Of a DNA stretch of 32,517 nucleotides, positions 23,483 to 31,655 are shown one piece after another. Location: IMG/VR virus record IMGVR_UViG_3300034374_008660, positions 1 through 32,517 of that record; one strand, written 5' to 3'. How positions within the stretch are numbered: position 1 is the first letter of the stretch; every line of letters begins with the position of its first letter. The translations under genes and the position numbers were made by a program. The DNA is from a virus. The notes under the pieces were generated by a model. The model worked only from the letters and a program-made list of their open reading frames with translations, was not told the DNA's origin and searched no databases.

Positions 23483-23841
23483 AAGAAGTCGTACGATCTA
23501 CCTGAAAACGATTGGGGCTTAGCTGCATACTTCATGCCACCAGCAGGCCCCAGGCGATCACCCATGTCATATCGCGCTGGAGACCCGTCAACCAATGGTT
23601 CGTCAATCTGTCGCTTCTGGCGATATTTACCAGCAGATTTTGCTGCTTTCAGAAACTTACGAACACGATTCTGCTTTCTTTCATTGCGAGTATCTGCAAT
23701 GGCCGCAGTACTTCTCTCATCTTCATCCAAGCGTCTTACGTCGACATCGTAGCTTCGTTCAGGGTTCAGGTCAGTGACGTATCCACCTGAACTAGCCGAA
23801 TCTTTAGCGCGATTATAAGTAGGATCTGAAAAGCTTGCCAT
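23479..23841 (-). CDS. Small basic hypothetical protein
   Basis: A 120-residue basic protein starting MASFSDPTYNRAKDSASSGG. The middle RKFLKAAKSAGKYRQKRQID is strongly basic and helical and suits nucleic-acid binding; the ends look disordered. It shares the CTAG stop palindrome with dcd. Its start lies 42 bases from the plus-strand gene at 23883, so the two diverge. No family recognised. Confidence 0.6.
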   Translation of the reverse strand: MASFSDPTYNRAKDSASSGGYVTDLNPERSYDVDVRRLDEDERSTAAIADTRNERKQNRVRKFLKAAKSAGKYRQKRQIDEPLVDGSPARYDMGDRLGPAGGMKYAAKPQSFSGRSYDFF

Positions 23842-23882
23842 AGTAGAATTCTAATTGAGGTCAACCTAGATTTATAAAAAGC

Positions 23883-24230
23883 ATGGATCGTTTCTTAGAT
23901 GCTTTCATCGAGTCAAACGATGAAGTTAAAAGCAGGATGCTTGATGCATCTATGTTTGGTCAAGAGCTGGATGATGAGGAAGCAGACGTGCCTCTTTATG
24001 ACCAATACAACCGTGGATTAGTTGCCACACAGAAAACTCGTCCTAGGATGAACCTGTCTTTAGATCCAATGCAAAAACGATGCGGAGTGACGGGAACGAT
24101 TCCAAGTGCGGAGGAAGGGATTGCGATGGGTGCGATGCCCCAGCCTCGGACATTGATGATCGAACTGGATGCGGAACCCAGCGAAGAGGAGATGGAGATG
24201 TCTCGGAAACGTCGTGGTTTGAGCCGGTAG
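23883..24230 (+). CDS. Acidic hypothetical protein
   Basis: A 115-residue acidic protein starting MDRFLDAFIESNDEVKSRML, with an Asp/Glu-rich stretch near residues 29-36 (ELDDEEADV) and a basic end (MSRKRRGLSR). The 3' part overlaps the next frame by up to 151 bases, so gene boundaries here are uncertain. No family recognised. Confidence 0.6.
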   Translation: MDRFLDAFIESNDEVKSRMLDASMFGQELDDEEADVPLYDQYNRGLVATQKTRPRMNLSLDPMQKRCGVTGTIPSAEEGIAMGAMPQPRTLMIELDAEPSEEEMEMSRKRRGLSR

Positions 24231-24526
24231 ATACTGACGCAACTACTGATTGCCCTGGCGGCGTTTGTCCTGTGCCCTGGGTCGTAGAAAAAAAGCGTCC
24301 TGAATTATTTGATAATGTCTTGAAACCCAAGCATTACAATAGTTCAGGCATTGAGTGCATTGAAGGTATCGAAGCGCAGCTAACGCCAGAAGGATATAAA
24401 GGGTTCCTGCAAGGTAACTGCGCCAAGTACCTTTGGAGGTGGCGTGATAAAGGGGGTATTGAAGATCTGCGGAAGTGTAAGTGGTATCTTGATCGTTTGA
24501 TCTCAATGGTGGATGATGAGCCCTAG
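24080..24526 (+). CDS. DUF3310 protein (T7 gp1.7-related)
   Basis: Residues 82-145 (LKPKHYNSSGIECIEGIEAQ, GFLQGNCAKYLWRWRDKGG, DLRKCKWYLDRLI) are the DUF3310 domain, found in T7 gp1.7, a nucleotide kinase, and in many phages. The ATG at 24080 gives 148 residues but overlaps the preceding gene by 151 bases, and its first 45 residues look like a shifted reading of that gene. The only later in-frame start before the domain is GTG at 24272, after an incomplete Shine-Dalgarno, which would remove the CPGGVC segment. Function is probably nucleotide metabolism. The domain call is firm; the start is not. Confidence 0.75.
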   Translation: MRSDGNDSKCGGRDCDGCDAPASDIDDRTGCGTQRRGDGDVSETSWFEPVDTDATTDCPGGVCPVPWVVEKKRPELFDNVLKPKHYNSSGIECIEGIEAQLTPEGYKGFLQGNCAKYLWRWRDKGGIEDLRKCKWYLDRLISMVDDEP

Positions 24527-24819
24527 AACGGGCTGCAAAGTCCTTCCTCATCATCGTCATCATATTCATCCTCGCCCACTGCCATTGCAAGCTGGGCGAG
24601 TTCAATGTCTGTAGGGATGTCAAAATCCAATTCAATCCCTTCTTCTTGCAGCATATCTTTTACTGCTTGAATCTCCAGGAGCCGCTGGCGATAGAGGTTT
24701 GAGAGTGCGACTACAAGCTGATCCCAGGTTAATTCTTGTGCCTCAAGTTCAACCCGACGCATGGCGAGCTGCAAATGAAGGGGCATTTCAAATTCCCTTG
24801 TTTCTGCAGATTGTCCCAT
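24523..24819 (-). CDS. Small acidic phage protein
   Basis: A 98-residue protein with ATG at 24819, starting MGQSAETREFEMPLHLQLAM. It is helical with a C-terminal acidic run (DEYDDDDEEG). A longer frame begins at a TTG at 24882 and would overlap the lysozyme gene; the ATG is preferred. It shares a CTAG palindrome with the DUF3310 stop (24523-24526). Function unknown. Confidence 0.65.
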   Translation of the reverse strand: MGQSAETREFEMPLHLQLAMRRVELEAQELTWDQLVVALSNLYRQRLLEIQAVKDMLQEEGIELDFDIPTDIELAQLAMAVGEDEYDDDDEEGLCSPF

Positions 24820-24844
24820 GCGTAATCCGATTGCTTCTTTTATT

Positions 24845-25480
24845 TTACTCCCATGACTTGTAATTTGAATCCTCGTCGGCAAGATGAAACTGATTATTGA
24901 ACTCAGCTAGTACATATGGATTAATCTGATTTTCCAGATTTCTGATTGCCCTGATTTCATGGGGTGTTGCAGAATACATCCTGAATGCTTTCAGTAGTAC
25001 TTCTCCTGAGGTCCATGCATTGGCATTCATCTCAGATAAGAATAGACGTACTTCTTCTCTGCGTCGCTCCACAAGGTTACCAATGACCTTGTGTTGGTTA
25101 TCAAAAACCCAATGCGTCATGGCCTCTGCTGCTGAAATCCATTCTTCTTTGTCACAGTAATCGATGATGTCACTGTAAAGAAAAGGATCCCAACCAATTG
25201 AGTGTATGAAGGACACCAGGGCTTCCTCCATAGAGTGATCTAGCCCCAAGTTGAGTTGTCTTAGATCATCTGCAATGACTTGAACTTCTTTCAAAAGATA
25301 TTCAGCCGCCTTCTGCTTGGTACAACAATTACCCTGCTTCACTGGTGAACCATCAGGATAAAACTGAGTACCGTAGCCTACGCTATAAGGTTCTGCACCA
25401 GTCTCTGGATCGGGATATGCCCGTTCATTAAACCCCTCATAGAGCTTGATAAGTTTAATTGCCCGTGAGTAATCGGACAT
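24845..25480 (-). CDS. GH24 (T4-type) lysozyme
   Basis: A 211-residue protein. IKLYEGFNERAYPDPETG (11-28) with Glu15 and Asp24, then SVGYGTQ (33-39) with Thr38, gives the T4 lysozyme E-D-T catalytic set. AAEYLLKEV and a helical core up to FIHSIGWDPF follow the family pattern. A C-terminal extension of about 60 residues (AFRMYSATPHEIRAI) is unusual. It would cut peptidoglycan between MurNAc and GlcNAc. It is far from the holin-like gene, so it may be tail-associated or an extra endolysin. It is followed by the 98-residue gene on the same strand. Confidence 0.85.
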   Translation of the reverse strand: MSDYSRAIKLIKLYEGFNERAYPDPETGAEPYSVGYGTQFYPDGSPVKQGNCCTKQKAAEYLLKEVQVIADDLRQLNLGLDHSMEEALVSFIHSIGWDPFLYSDIIDYCDKEEWISAAEAMTHWVFDNQHKVIGNLVERRREEVRLFLSEMNANAWTSGEVLLKAFRMYSATPHEIRAIRNLENQINPYVLAEFNNQFHLADEDSNYKSWE

Positions 25481-25535
25481 TGTATACAGGCATAATTATC
25501 TGTATTGTATCTAATTTATTCAATAATGGCTATAC

Positions 25536-25835
25536 TTACCATTTCACTTTGTGCGACCAGAACCTGGCCGACATTTTACTTGGATTAGGATCTTGAGCAT
25601 TATGTCTGGCGTAATAAGATTTTTTGCGAGCCTTATCTTTTTCTGTTTTAGGGTTTTTACCTGCGCCTTTAACGCCTTGTTGGCCAAAGCGAATAATTTT
25701 TTCTTCTCCCCCCTGGCACGCCTTCACCACATGTGATTTTGTTTTATGCCCAGGTGTTTTCTTTGGTTTATTGCAAGGCATTGAATCTTTGTGTATTTTT
25801 GCTGCCTTAGCTGCTTTTTTTCTTTTGTCTGACAT
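25536..25835 (-). CDS. Small highly basic phage protein
   Basis: A 99-residue basic, Lys-rich protein starting MSDKRKKAAKAAKIHKDSMP. Cys20 and Cys39 flank KTPGHKTKSHVVKA, and the C-terminus reads KSYYARHNAQDPNPSKMSAR with a WSHKVKW end, a pattern found in cyanophage and other phage proteins of the DUF5872/DUF6321 kind. Nucleic-acid binding is plausible from charge. It starts three bases after the stop of the 666-residue gene. I am not certain of the DUF name. Confidence 0.65.
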   Translation of the reverse strand: MSDKRKKAAKAAKIHKDSMPCNKPKKTPGHKTKSHVVKACQGGEEKIIRFGQQGVKGAGKNPKTEKDKARKKSYYARHNAQDPNPSKMSARFWSHKVKW

Positions 25836-25837
25836 TT

Positions 25838-27838
25838 TTACCCAAACAATGAGACTAGTGATCCAAAGCTTTGATCATCTTCCTCTTCTTCGCTGTCTCC
25901 AAAGAGATCAAAATAATCAGTCTTTTCTTCCTCTTCATTATAATCTTCTGTTTCTTTTTCTTGTGTTCCAAATATATCAAATTTTGATTCAATAGAACTC
26001 ATTGAACTAAATGCAGAAAAAGGATCTCCACCTAAAGATGTGTCTTTAAAATCTTTTAAAAAGTCTCCGCTCATTACATCACTAATAAAATTTTGATCTT
26101 CTGGAGTAATGCCTTCCATAAAATCTTCTTCATAAAACTCTTTTTCTGTTCCTTCATATCCTGACTTTTGCGCTAGTTTGTAAAGATAAGAATCAGATTC
26201 ATACTCTTCTACTGGAACATAATCTTCGTCTCTTTGGATATACTCAATACCTAAAAGTTCTTGTGTTGGTTTTTTCTTTTGTTTGTTTAAAGCTTCAATT
26301 CCCATTCGTATATCAGAAGCAGAACCCGTTCTTAAAACTTCTTTTACTAGTTCTTTGGTTTCCTCTAAGCCTTCTTCAGGGTTAATACCATTTTCTTCAA
26401 AAAACTCATTCCAGCTCTCATCAAATTCTGTAAAACTATCAATGTTACCAATCAAGCCATCTGCATATTGTTCCACAGGAACAAAATCTAAAAACACATT
26501 TTCACCTAAACTAGATTTCTCTTTCCGTAGTTCTGGGGCAAGCTCTTCATTTAAATATCTCAATAAATCTTTTGAAGTTGCAAAATCAGAAGATGGATCA
26601 AAGTTGGCTAATTTACCAATTAAATCATAATGTAATTTCGCAAAATCTTCTTTACTATTAAGGTCTAAACCATATTCATAAGACCATTGTTCCCAGGTCT
26701 TTCCATTAACTATTTCTTTGGGGTTTGTTTTGGCTTTCGTCCAATCTCTATCAACTCTTGCTTTCTGCTCTTGGTATAGTGGTTCTTTTTCTAAAGTGCC
26801 TCCTGTAGGATTAAAATAAAAATCAGCATCAAATATCCCTATCCCACCCGAGTTTTTTTGCAAGTCTTCAAGGAAATTTTGTGTCTTAAGACGCCCAATT
26901 TCTTTTAATTTATTTGAAACTGTTTGAGTTTGTAATATGTTTTCATTGCTTGGATCTACGTCAATATAATCTATAAATTCGTTCATTGAGCGAGAGTAAT
27001 CAAATCGAGGCTTAAGGTAATCGTTGATAAAAGTCTGTGCATATTCTTTTTCTATTTGATATGTTTTTTCGGCATCAGTAGGGTCTTCAATTTCACTTAA
27101 CTCTTCATACCTTTTAGTGAGCGTTTCATCAAACCATTTTTGCCAATTATATGTAACACTGTTGTCGGTACCCACAATACCACCAATAGTATTTTCTAGT
27201 TTTTCTTTTAGATCTTTTCCTCCCATAATCGACAAATACCCTCCTAATCCAGAATCACCAATAAAAGAATTTACAATATTTGATTTCATATTAGAGATGT
27301 CACTAAACCCTGGCATACCCTGAAATACTGCCATTTTGTTTTCTTGGGCTTTCGCTTTGTTTAGTTCATCTACTGTTTGCTTTAATACATCTAAAGTGAG
27401 TGCCCTAAATTGTTTTTCTCCTTCAATATCAGACATTCCCTGAATAAGTGAATCAAGTCTTGATTCTTTTGCTTCGTCAGTAAGCATACTGACATTTCGA
27501 CCTTGCTCTTCTTTTCCGTATGTTTCATAATGCTGTTTTCCCCATTCACCTTTTGTCATTGCTTGGGTATTGTTGACGTTATTCGCCAGATACCTATCGT
27601 ATGCCTCACTTAAATCACTGTGTGCATCGACATAATCAGCATACGCCTGTCCACCAAACAATAATTCTCTATATGCTTGAACTTCGGCATCTGTTAAAGA
27701 ACGCCTTTCTTCCTGGTATTTTTCTGCACTGCTTATTCTTTTGGGTTGGGATTTAGGTTGTGGAGAAGCAACAAATTTTTCTGTATTAGTTGTTTTTGTA
27801 GAAGGTACTGCTGGTACAGGAAAAGTGTTAAACGCCAT
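25838..27838 (-). CDS. Large acidic protein, putative virion component
   Basis: A 666-residue acidic protein, AT-rich compared with its neighbours. The N-terminus is Pro/Thr-rich and disordered-looking; WGKQHYETYGKEEQGR (99-114) and DFAKLHYDLIGK show a W/F...HY...G motif that recurs in phage virion proteins. The body is helical with long coiled-coil-like segments. The C-terminus is Glu/Asp-rich (EEEKTDYFDLFGDSEEEEDD) with low complexity. No catalytic motif. Candidates are an internal virion or scaffold-like protein; the acidic tail suggests DNA mimicry or scaffolding. Ordered with the basic gene and the HNH gene on the same strand. Function inferred. Confidence 0.6.
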   Translation of the reverse strand: MAFNTFPVPAVPSTKTTNTEKFVASPQPKSQPKRISSAEKYQEERRSLTDAEVQAYRELLFGGQAYADYVDAHSDLSEAYDRYLANNVNNTQAMTKGEWGKQHYETYGKEEQGRNVSMLTDEAKESRLDSLIQGMSDIEGEKQFRALTLDVLKQTVDELNKAKAQENKMAVFQGMPGFSDISNMKSNIVNSFIGDSGLGGYLSIMGGKDLKEKLENTIGGIVGTDNSVTYNWQKWFDETLTKRYEELSEIEDPTDAEKTYQIEKEYAQTFINDYLKPRFDYSRSMNEFIDYIDVDPSNENILQTQTVSNKLKEIGRLKTQNFLEDLQKNSGGIGIFDADFYFNPTGGTLEKEPLYQEQKARVDRDWTKAKTNPKEIVNGKTWEQWSYEYGLDLNSKEDFAKLHYDLIGKLANFDPSSDFATSKDLLRYLNEELAPELRKEKSSLGENVFLDFVPVEQYADGLIGNIDSFTEFDESWNEFFEENGINPEEGLEETKELVKEVLRTGSASDIRMGIEALNKQKKKPTQELLGIEYIQRDEDYVPVEEYESDSYLYKLAQKSGYEGTEKEFYEEDFMEGITPEDQNFISDVMSGDFLKDFKDTSLGGDPFSAFSSMSSIESKFDIFGTQEKETEDYNEEEEKTDYFDLFGDSEEEEDDQSFGSLVSLFG

Positions 27839-27850
27839 AACATTAAAAGC

Positions 27851-28222
27851 TTATGCTTCTGTCAATCCTGGTTTTAAATATTCTAAATCATCAGGAAACA
27901 AAGAAACAACGTTCCGATTTCTCCATGCCCTAATATTTTTCATTCTTTCTGGGCAAAAAAACTCTTGTTTTAAGTACCATTCTTCCATGTCATCGCTTCC
28001 TTTGTTTGAATTGCAACGACGACAAGCAGGAAGAAGATTGTGACAATTGGAAGAACCTGATTTAAACCTTGGTACGATATGATCTAAACTTGTTGCGGTA
28101 TCACCGCAATAACCACATTCATGGTTCCAGGCTTCGTATATCTCTTCTCGAAATCGTTTTTTGGCAAGTTTGGGAGTTAGTTCTACAAGTAGAGCGAGGG
28201 GTTCTTCCGCACTTGCAAACAT
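27851..28222 (-). CDS. HNH endonuclease
   Basis: A 123-residue HNH protein. ECGYCG (35-40) and AC-x2-C near 66-70 make a Cys4 zinc site. SLDHIVPR (45-52) carries Asp47-His48. NLLPAC (62-67) supplies the Asn, and RRCNSNKG (68-75) the closing N/K positions of H-N-H. It is of normal length for phage HNH enzymes associated with packaging or homing. It is 12 bases upstream of the 666-residue gene. The second HNH gene in the window (14009) is of another subtype. Confidence 0.85.
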   Translation of the reverse strand: MFASAEEPLALLVELTPKLAKKRFREEIYEAWNHECGYCGDTATSLDHIVPRFKSGSSNCHNLLPACRRCNSNKGSDDMEEWYLKQEFFCPERMKNIRAWRNRNVVSLFPDDLEYLKPGLTEA

Positions 28223-28305
28223 TATTCAACTGCCGTTACACTAATTCTACTTTGGTTAAGCCTGAAATAAAACTAACGGGAATCCTAAAGAAAACCTTAA
28301 ATCCA

Positions 28306-28344
28306 TTGACTTTTTGTGTTGGATGTGTAACCTGAAAAAGTCAA
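28306..28344. promoter_or_regulatory. Inverted repeat, probable operator or hairpin before the Xis-like gene
   Basis: TTGACTTTTT (28306-28315) and AAAAAGTCAA (28335-28344) are perfect ten-base inverted repeats 19 bases apart. TTGACT could also be a -35 box, with TAACCT (28328-28333) a weak -10 after 16 bases. The downstream gene starts at 28361. Confidence 0.5.
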
Positions 28345-28360
28345 CCGCAAACACTTGACA

Positions 28361-28573
28361 ATGGCTTCCAGTGGCACCTGGCTTCCCGTGCACAAGGCGG
28401 AAAAGGTCCTTGGCATAGATCGCAAAGAACTCTTCCGTATGCGTGATGACGGAACCCTAAAGCTTGGACCGCATTACGCAGCGTTTCCTGAGACCCGCTC
28501 CAGGGACACCTACCGCTGGAACGTCTTCAAAGTACGCAAAGCTCTTGCGAAGCTGAATGAAACTTCTTGTTGA
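28361..28573 (+). CDS. Small excisionase-like DNA-binding protein
   Basis: A 70-residue protein starting MASSGTWLPVHKAEKVLGID. It has a helix-turn-helix core (KAEKVLGIDRKELFRMRDDG) and a wing (HYAAFPETRSRDTYRWN), as in phage and cyanobacterial Xis-type proteins. ATG at 28361 is preferred to a TTG at 28355. It overlaps by 47 bases, tail to tail, the integrase-like gene on the other strand and has an inverted repeat at its promoter. It could be a recombination directionality factor or a repressor. Confidence 0.65.
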   Translation: MASSGTWLPVHKAEKVLGIDRKELFRMRDDGTLKLGPHYAAFPETRSRDTYRWNVFKVRKALAKLNETSC

Positions 28574-28952
28574 CAGGAGCGTAGATCAGCTTACGCATTT
28601 TGTAAGCAACCAACAGATTAGGGATGGTCAGCTTGATCGTCCCTTTTTTAATGCTGTCGTTTAGCTTTTCTGTCATGCGTTGCCACTTCTCTTCTGTTTT
28701 GACAGGCTGCCTTTCCTTGAGCTGGAAAAGAGAAACCCACTGTGGGTGCAGTGGGCGGATAGGGCGTTTCTTGCTTTCGATGATGATCTGGTTGTCGTCG
28801 GTCCAGGTAAATCCCTTTAACTCATCAGGAGATTTGCCATATACAGATACCATGCCATACAACCAGCCAGCCTTACGCAGGCCGGAAGTTGTCAGCATTT
28901 GAAAACATTCGTCAATAATACGTTGGTCGTGGAGCGGATTAGCAGAAATCAT
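28527..28952 (-). CDS. Integrase-like protein lacking the catalytic Arg
   Basis: A 141-residue protein starting MISANPLHDQRIIDECFQML. VSVYGKSPDELKGFTWTDDN (36-55) and SKKRPIRPLHPQWV (60-73) resemble the region around the first Arg of cyanobacterial tyrosine integrases (YGLRPxEL), but the Arg is replaced (YGKSPDEL). No later HxLRH or active Tyr box is seen before the stop, so it is not a full integrase. It may be a truncated or recruited fragment. Its partner across the tail-to-tail overlap is the Xis-like gene. Confidence 0.5.
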   Translation of the reverse strand: MISANPLHDQRIIDECFQMLTTSGLRKAGWLYGMVSVYGKSPDELKGFTWTDDNQIIIESKKRPIRPLHPQWVSLFQLKERQPVKTEEKWQRMTEKLNDSIKKGTIKLTIPNLLVAYKMRKLIYAPVNKKFHSASQELCVL

Positions 28953-29060
28953 TCGGTGTACCTAGCTTGTTGCAGTCACTATACACACTCATCTTCTCTT
29001 TTGCCGTAACAATTCTTCTTATAACCCAGCGTTATTGCGGGTTGAATTCATTATAAGCCA

Positions 29061-29294
29061 TTACAATCCACTAGGCAGGACACCACTTGCGAATGCTGCC
29101 CATGCTAAGCCAATCGCCTCGATCGTGGAACGCTCACCTGATCCATATGGCAAGTTGACAACATCACCTGCATGATACACAGCAGGATTACCACTTACTT
29201 GAACCTCACTGTCACCAAACTTTCTTTTTGCTCTTTGTTCAGTTGAGTAAATAAAATTGGTTTCAACGATATCACCAAAGTTAGGTCCTGTCAT
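29061..29294 (-). CDS. Small virion-associated protein
   Basis: A 77-residue protein starting MTGPNFGDIVETNFIYSTEQ. It has a mixed strand pattern and a hydrophobic C-terminal segment (AIGLAWAAFASGVLPSGL). It starts in an ATGA overlap with the stop of the 515-residue virion gene, so it is translated with it and is likely structural. No family recognised. Confidence 0.65.
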   Translation of the reverse strand: MTGPNFGDIVETNFIYSTEQRAKRKFGDSEVQVSGNPAVYHAGDVVNLPYGSGERSTIEAIGLAWAAFASGVLPSGL

Positions 29295-30838
29295 GATGCT
29301 GGACTACCCCCTTGAGAAGGTCTATAAGCTGTACCGTTTTTATCGTACATGATAAACCCTTGCATTAAAATAAAGGTTGATGGCACGTTAAACAACTTTT
29401 GCATCATCGGCATCATCATTGGTGCTTGGCAGTTGTAAGGCGGAACATCCATATAAGACAAGCCATATTTTAATAAATTTGTTGCAGCTTGCTCTTGCTC
29501 TTTTTCTGTTTTCTCTACTAATCTCTGTTCCCATTCGGCCATACCTTCTTCCATCACAGGGAAATCAGATGGCTCAGGTGGGAACACACCCTCTTCATAC
29601 TTCATTGCATAGATATGTTTGCAGTATCTAAATTCATCAAGGAGTGGTGTCCATGTATCGGTTAATGATGTAATAACATTACCTACAGCGGAATAATCAT
29701 TGAACGAAGGTAGGCCTTCTGCTTTTGCTCCAGGGACAGAAGGGTCGCTGGTGCTGCGGGTATACACAGATCCAAAATCCCTAAATACACCAGGATCATC
29801 CCTGGTGCTGCCTGGTATTGTTAATGAGTTTGGCGTGACTGTCGGAGGTATATTGTATTCAGGTGCCGGAGAAATGATCTCCATCTGCCTATTGGTTAAG
29901 GCATCTGTCATTGCTTGGTTGGCAACCTTGCCAGCAATACGCATGACTTCATATCGACCGGGCTTTAAATACGCTGCACGACTAAGAGGGAACTTAGTGC
30001 CTCGACGTTGACCAAGACTTGACAGGTATGCATATTCTCTTCGCGTAAAGTCTTGACAAGAACAACAGTACCTTGTCCCAGTCATAAAGTAACGCCCAAC
30101 ATTCGGCGGTCTAGTTGCTGGTGTAACTAAAATGCGATCAGGTGTTGCTTCTACAGACCCACGTTTTCTTAGGGTAAGAATACCGGTAAAAGGATTTGTT
30201 TCTACAAGAACTGCTTGTACGTAACCATAACGAGTTTGATTTGCAGGATTAATGGTATCTCTTGTGATTGGAACACCGCCTACATCAATAATTCTGTCTT
30301 CTAGAATCTCACCATTAATAGCTTTGATGCCACCTGGCACCCCAGGTACAGCAACATAAAGTGGAGGTGGCAACGGATTCGACGTGCTCCACGTACCTGC
30401 TAATTGTACGTACCAGAACTCATCGTCTTCTGTTACGGAGGCTATAGCTGCTGGCGTGCCACCGCTATCAAGTACATTATCAAAGCGCAGGCTACCCGCT
30501 ATCCGTGCACCAGCCCAGTGCATACCAAGTTCTTTATTCTTGGTTGGAAACCCTTTAAAAACACCTGGAATGGTTGGTGGATTACCTCCTGTTCCAGGGG
30601 TACCTGCAGGAATAGGAATAAAGTATTTAAAAGAGTAATCAAAAGAATTATCAACGATAGAAGCTGTTGCTAATTCGTATCCTCGTCTCCAACGAGACCA
30701 GGCAGATTCTCTGTTTACTGTGTATAAAGAATCAGGAATACTACCGCCAAACTCAGATTTAATTGGTTTAACAGAAAAATCATCTTGTCCCCTTGGTTTA
30801 CCAAAGTTACTAAATGAATTGCCTGAGCGGCGTGCCAT
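29291..30838 (-). CDS. Virion structural protein with a split SWIM-like zinc motif
   Basis: A 515-residue protein starting MARRSGNSFSNFGKPRGQDD. TRYCCSCQDFTRREYAYL (255-272) supplies C259-x-C261 of a SWIM-type finger, but the closing C-x-H (CKH, 406-408, in FRYCKHIYAMKY) lies about 145 residues away. Between are LKPGRYEV and a segment ending DTWTPLLDEF. The rest is Gly/Pro-rich and beta-like. Proteins with this phrase set occur in cyanophage virions as I recall them. It may bind zinc across domains. It lies between two other virion genes on the same strand. Virion placement is inferred from composition and context. Confidence 0.7.
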   Translation of the reverse strand: MARRSGNSFSNFGKPRGQDDFSVKPIKSEFGGSIPDSLYTVNRESAWSRWRRGYELATASIVDNSFDYSFKYFIPIPAGTPGTGGNPPTIPGVFKGFPTKNKELGMHWAGARIAGSLRFDNVLDSGGTPAAIASVTEDDEFWYVQLAGTWSTSNPLPPPLYVAVPGVPGGIKAINGEILEDRIIDVGGVPITRDTINPANQTRYGYVQAVLVETNPFTGILTLRKRGSVEATPDRILVTPATRPPNVGRYFMTGTRYCCSCQDFTRREYAYLSSLGQRRGTKFPLSRAAYLKPGRYEVMRIAGKVANQAMTDALTNRQMEIISPAPEYNIPPTVTPNSLTIPGSTRDDPGVFRDFGSVYTRSTSDPSVPGAKAEGLPSFNDYSAVGNVITSLTDTWTPLLDEFRYCKHIYAMKYEEGVFPPEPSDFPVMEEGMAEWEQRLVEKTEKEQEQAATNLLKYGLSYMDVPPYNCQAPMMMPMMQKLFNVPSTFILMQGFIMYDKNGTAYRPSQGGSPAS

Positions 30839-30844
30839 GACTAT

Positions 30845-31624
30845 TTAAAAGAAACCACCCTGTGCGTAAACATGTGCACCATTGGTATAACCAGAGACGT
30901 TAGGTCCATCAGGGAATACACCAACGTAAAGGCGATCACCACGTTCTAGGTAGATTCCCTTATTGCGTAGAGGTGCAGTTTCACCAAGACCATTTGTATT
31001 ACCTGCTGCCATCACGGGAATTGCAATCTGAGGTAAGTTATCAGAACAATCGACTTGCTGCGTATCTGCTGGTACTGTTTTTGAAAACACTACACGGTAA
31101 TCACCAGAAGCGGGGATTGGTGTTGTCGTACCACGGGTTTGGTAGAAAACAAATGTTGCTGCGGGTTGATGACCGTAGACTGCCCCCTGGTACGTAAAGC
31201 CACTTGATGTGCCACCAGAATATTCAAGTGATGTATTTACTCCAGTTAATGTAGTTGTGCCTGTATATGTATAATACCCATAACCGCTAGCCGGTGCGGT
31301 ACCAACGACTCCGGTGTCTTGAACAAAAACAATTTGACCACTAGACAAAGAAATTACGTTGCCTGAGGTTCCGCTTGAAACTGTATAATCTGCATCGCGA
31401 TAAAAATCATTACGAACAATGGTAATTGAATCAATTACACCACCGCTGTTATTGTCTTCACTCAAGTTAGCATCCATATCCACCAGGAGTGCTGGAGCTT
31501 GTCCGCCTTGAACAGATAGTGTGTTACTTGCTTGGCTTCCAACAATTTGCGATGTAACCCTGACAGCGTCAAACAAAGGACGGTCTGTAAACAAGGGTTG
31601 CTTGTTGGTACTGGTGCTACTCAT
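30845..31624 (-). CDS. Beta-rich virion structural protein
   Basis: A 259-residue protein starting MSSTSTNKQPLFTDRPLFDA. It has long Ser/Thr/Gly-rich strands (VISLSSGQIVFVQDTG, YYTYTGTTTLTG) and a conserved-looking C-terminus, YLERGDRLYVGVFPDG. That pattern, including GDRLYVG, is common in cyanophage structural and decoration proteins. Six bases separate it from the SWIM-like virion gene. No catalytic motif. Role inferred as a capsid- or tail-surface protein. Confidence 0.7.
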   Translation of the reverse strand: MSSTSTNKQPLFTDRPLFDAVRVTSQIVGSQASNTLSVQGGQAPALLVDMDANLSEDNNSGGVIDSITIVRNDFYRDADYTVSSGTSGNVISLSSGQIVFVQDTGVVGTAPASGYGYYTYTGTTTLTGVNTSLEYSGGTSSGFTYQGAVYGHQPAATFVFYQTRGTTTPIPASGDYRVVFSKTVPADTQQVDCSDNLPQIAIPVMAAGNTNGLGETAPLRNKGIYLERGDRLYVGVFPDGPNVSGYTNGAHVYAQGGFF

Positions 31625-31655
31625 TTCACGTTGGCTTTTATTTTACTATTGTATC

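Noticed and set aside
23512-23790. Plus-strand ORFs inside 23479-23841
   Set aside because: They read Cys/Ser-rich nonsense and mirror the basic protein on the minus strand, which has coherent composition.
24071-24085. CAAAAACG as a -1 frameshift slippery site joining 23883 to DUF3310
   Set aside because: The heptamer phase does not fit X-XXY-YYZ in the upstream frame, and the later frame has its own start options.
29023-29043. AACCC/GGGTT hairpin as a terminator after 29061 (minus)
   Set aside because: Only five pairs with an 11-base loop and no T-run on the relevant strand.
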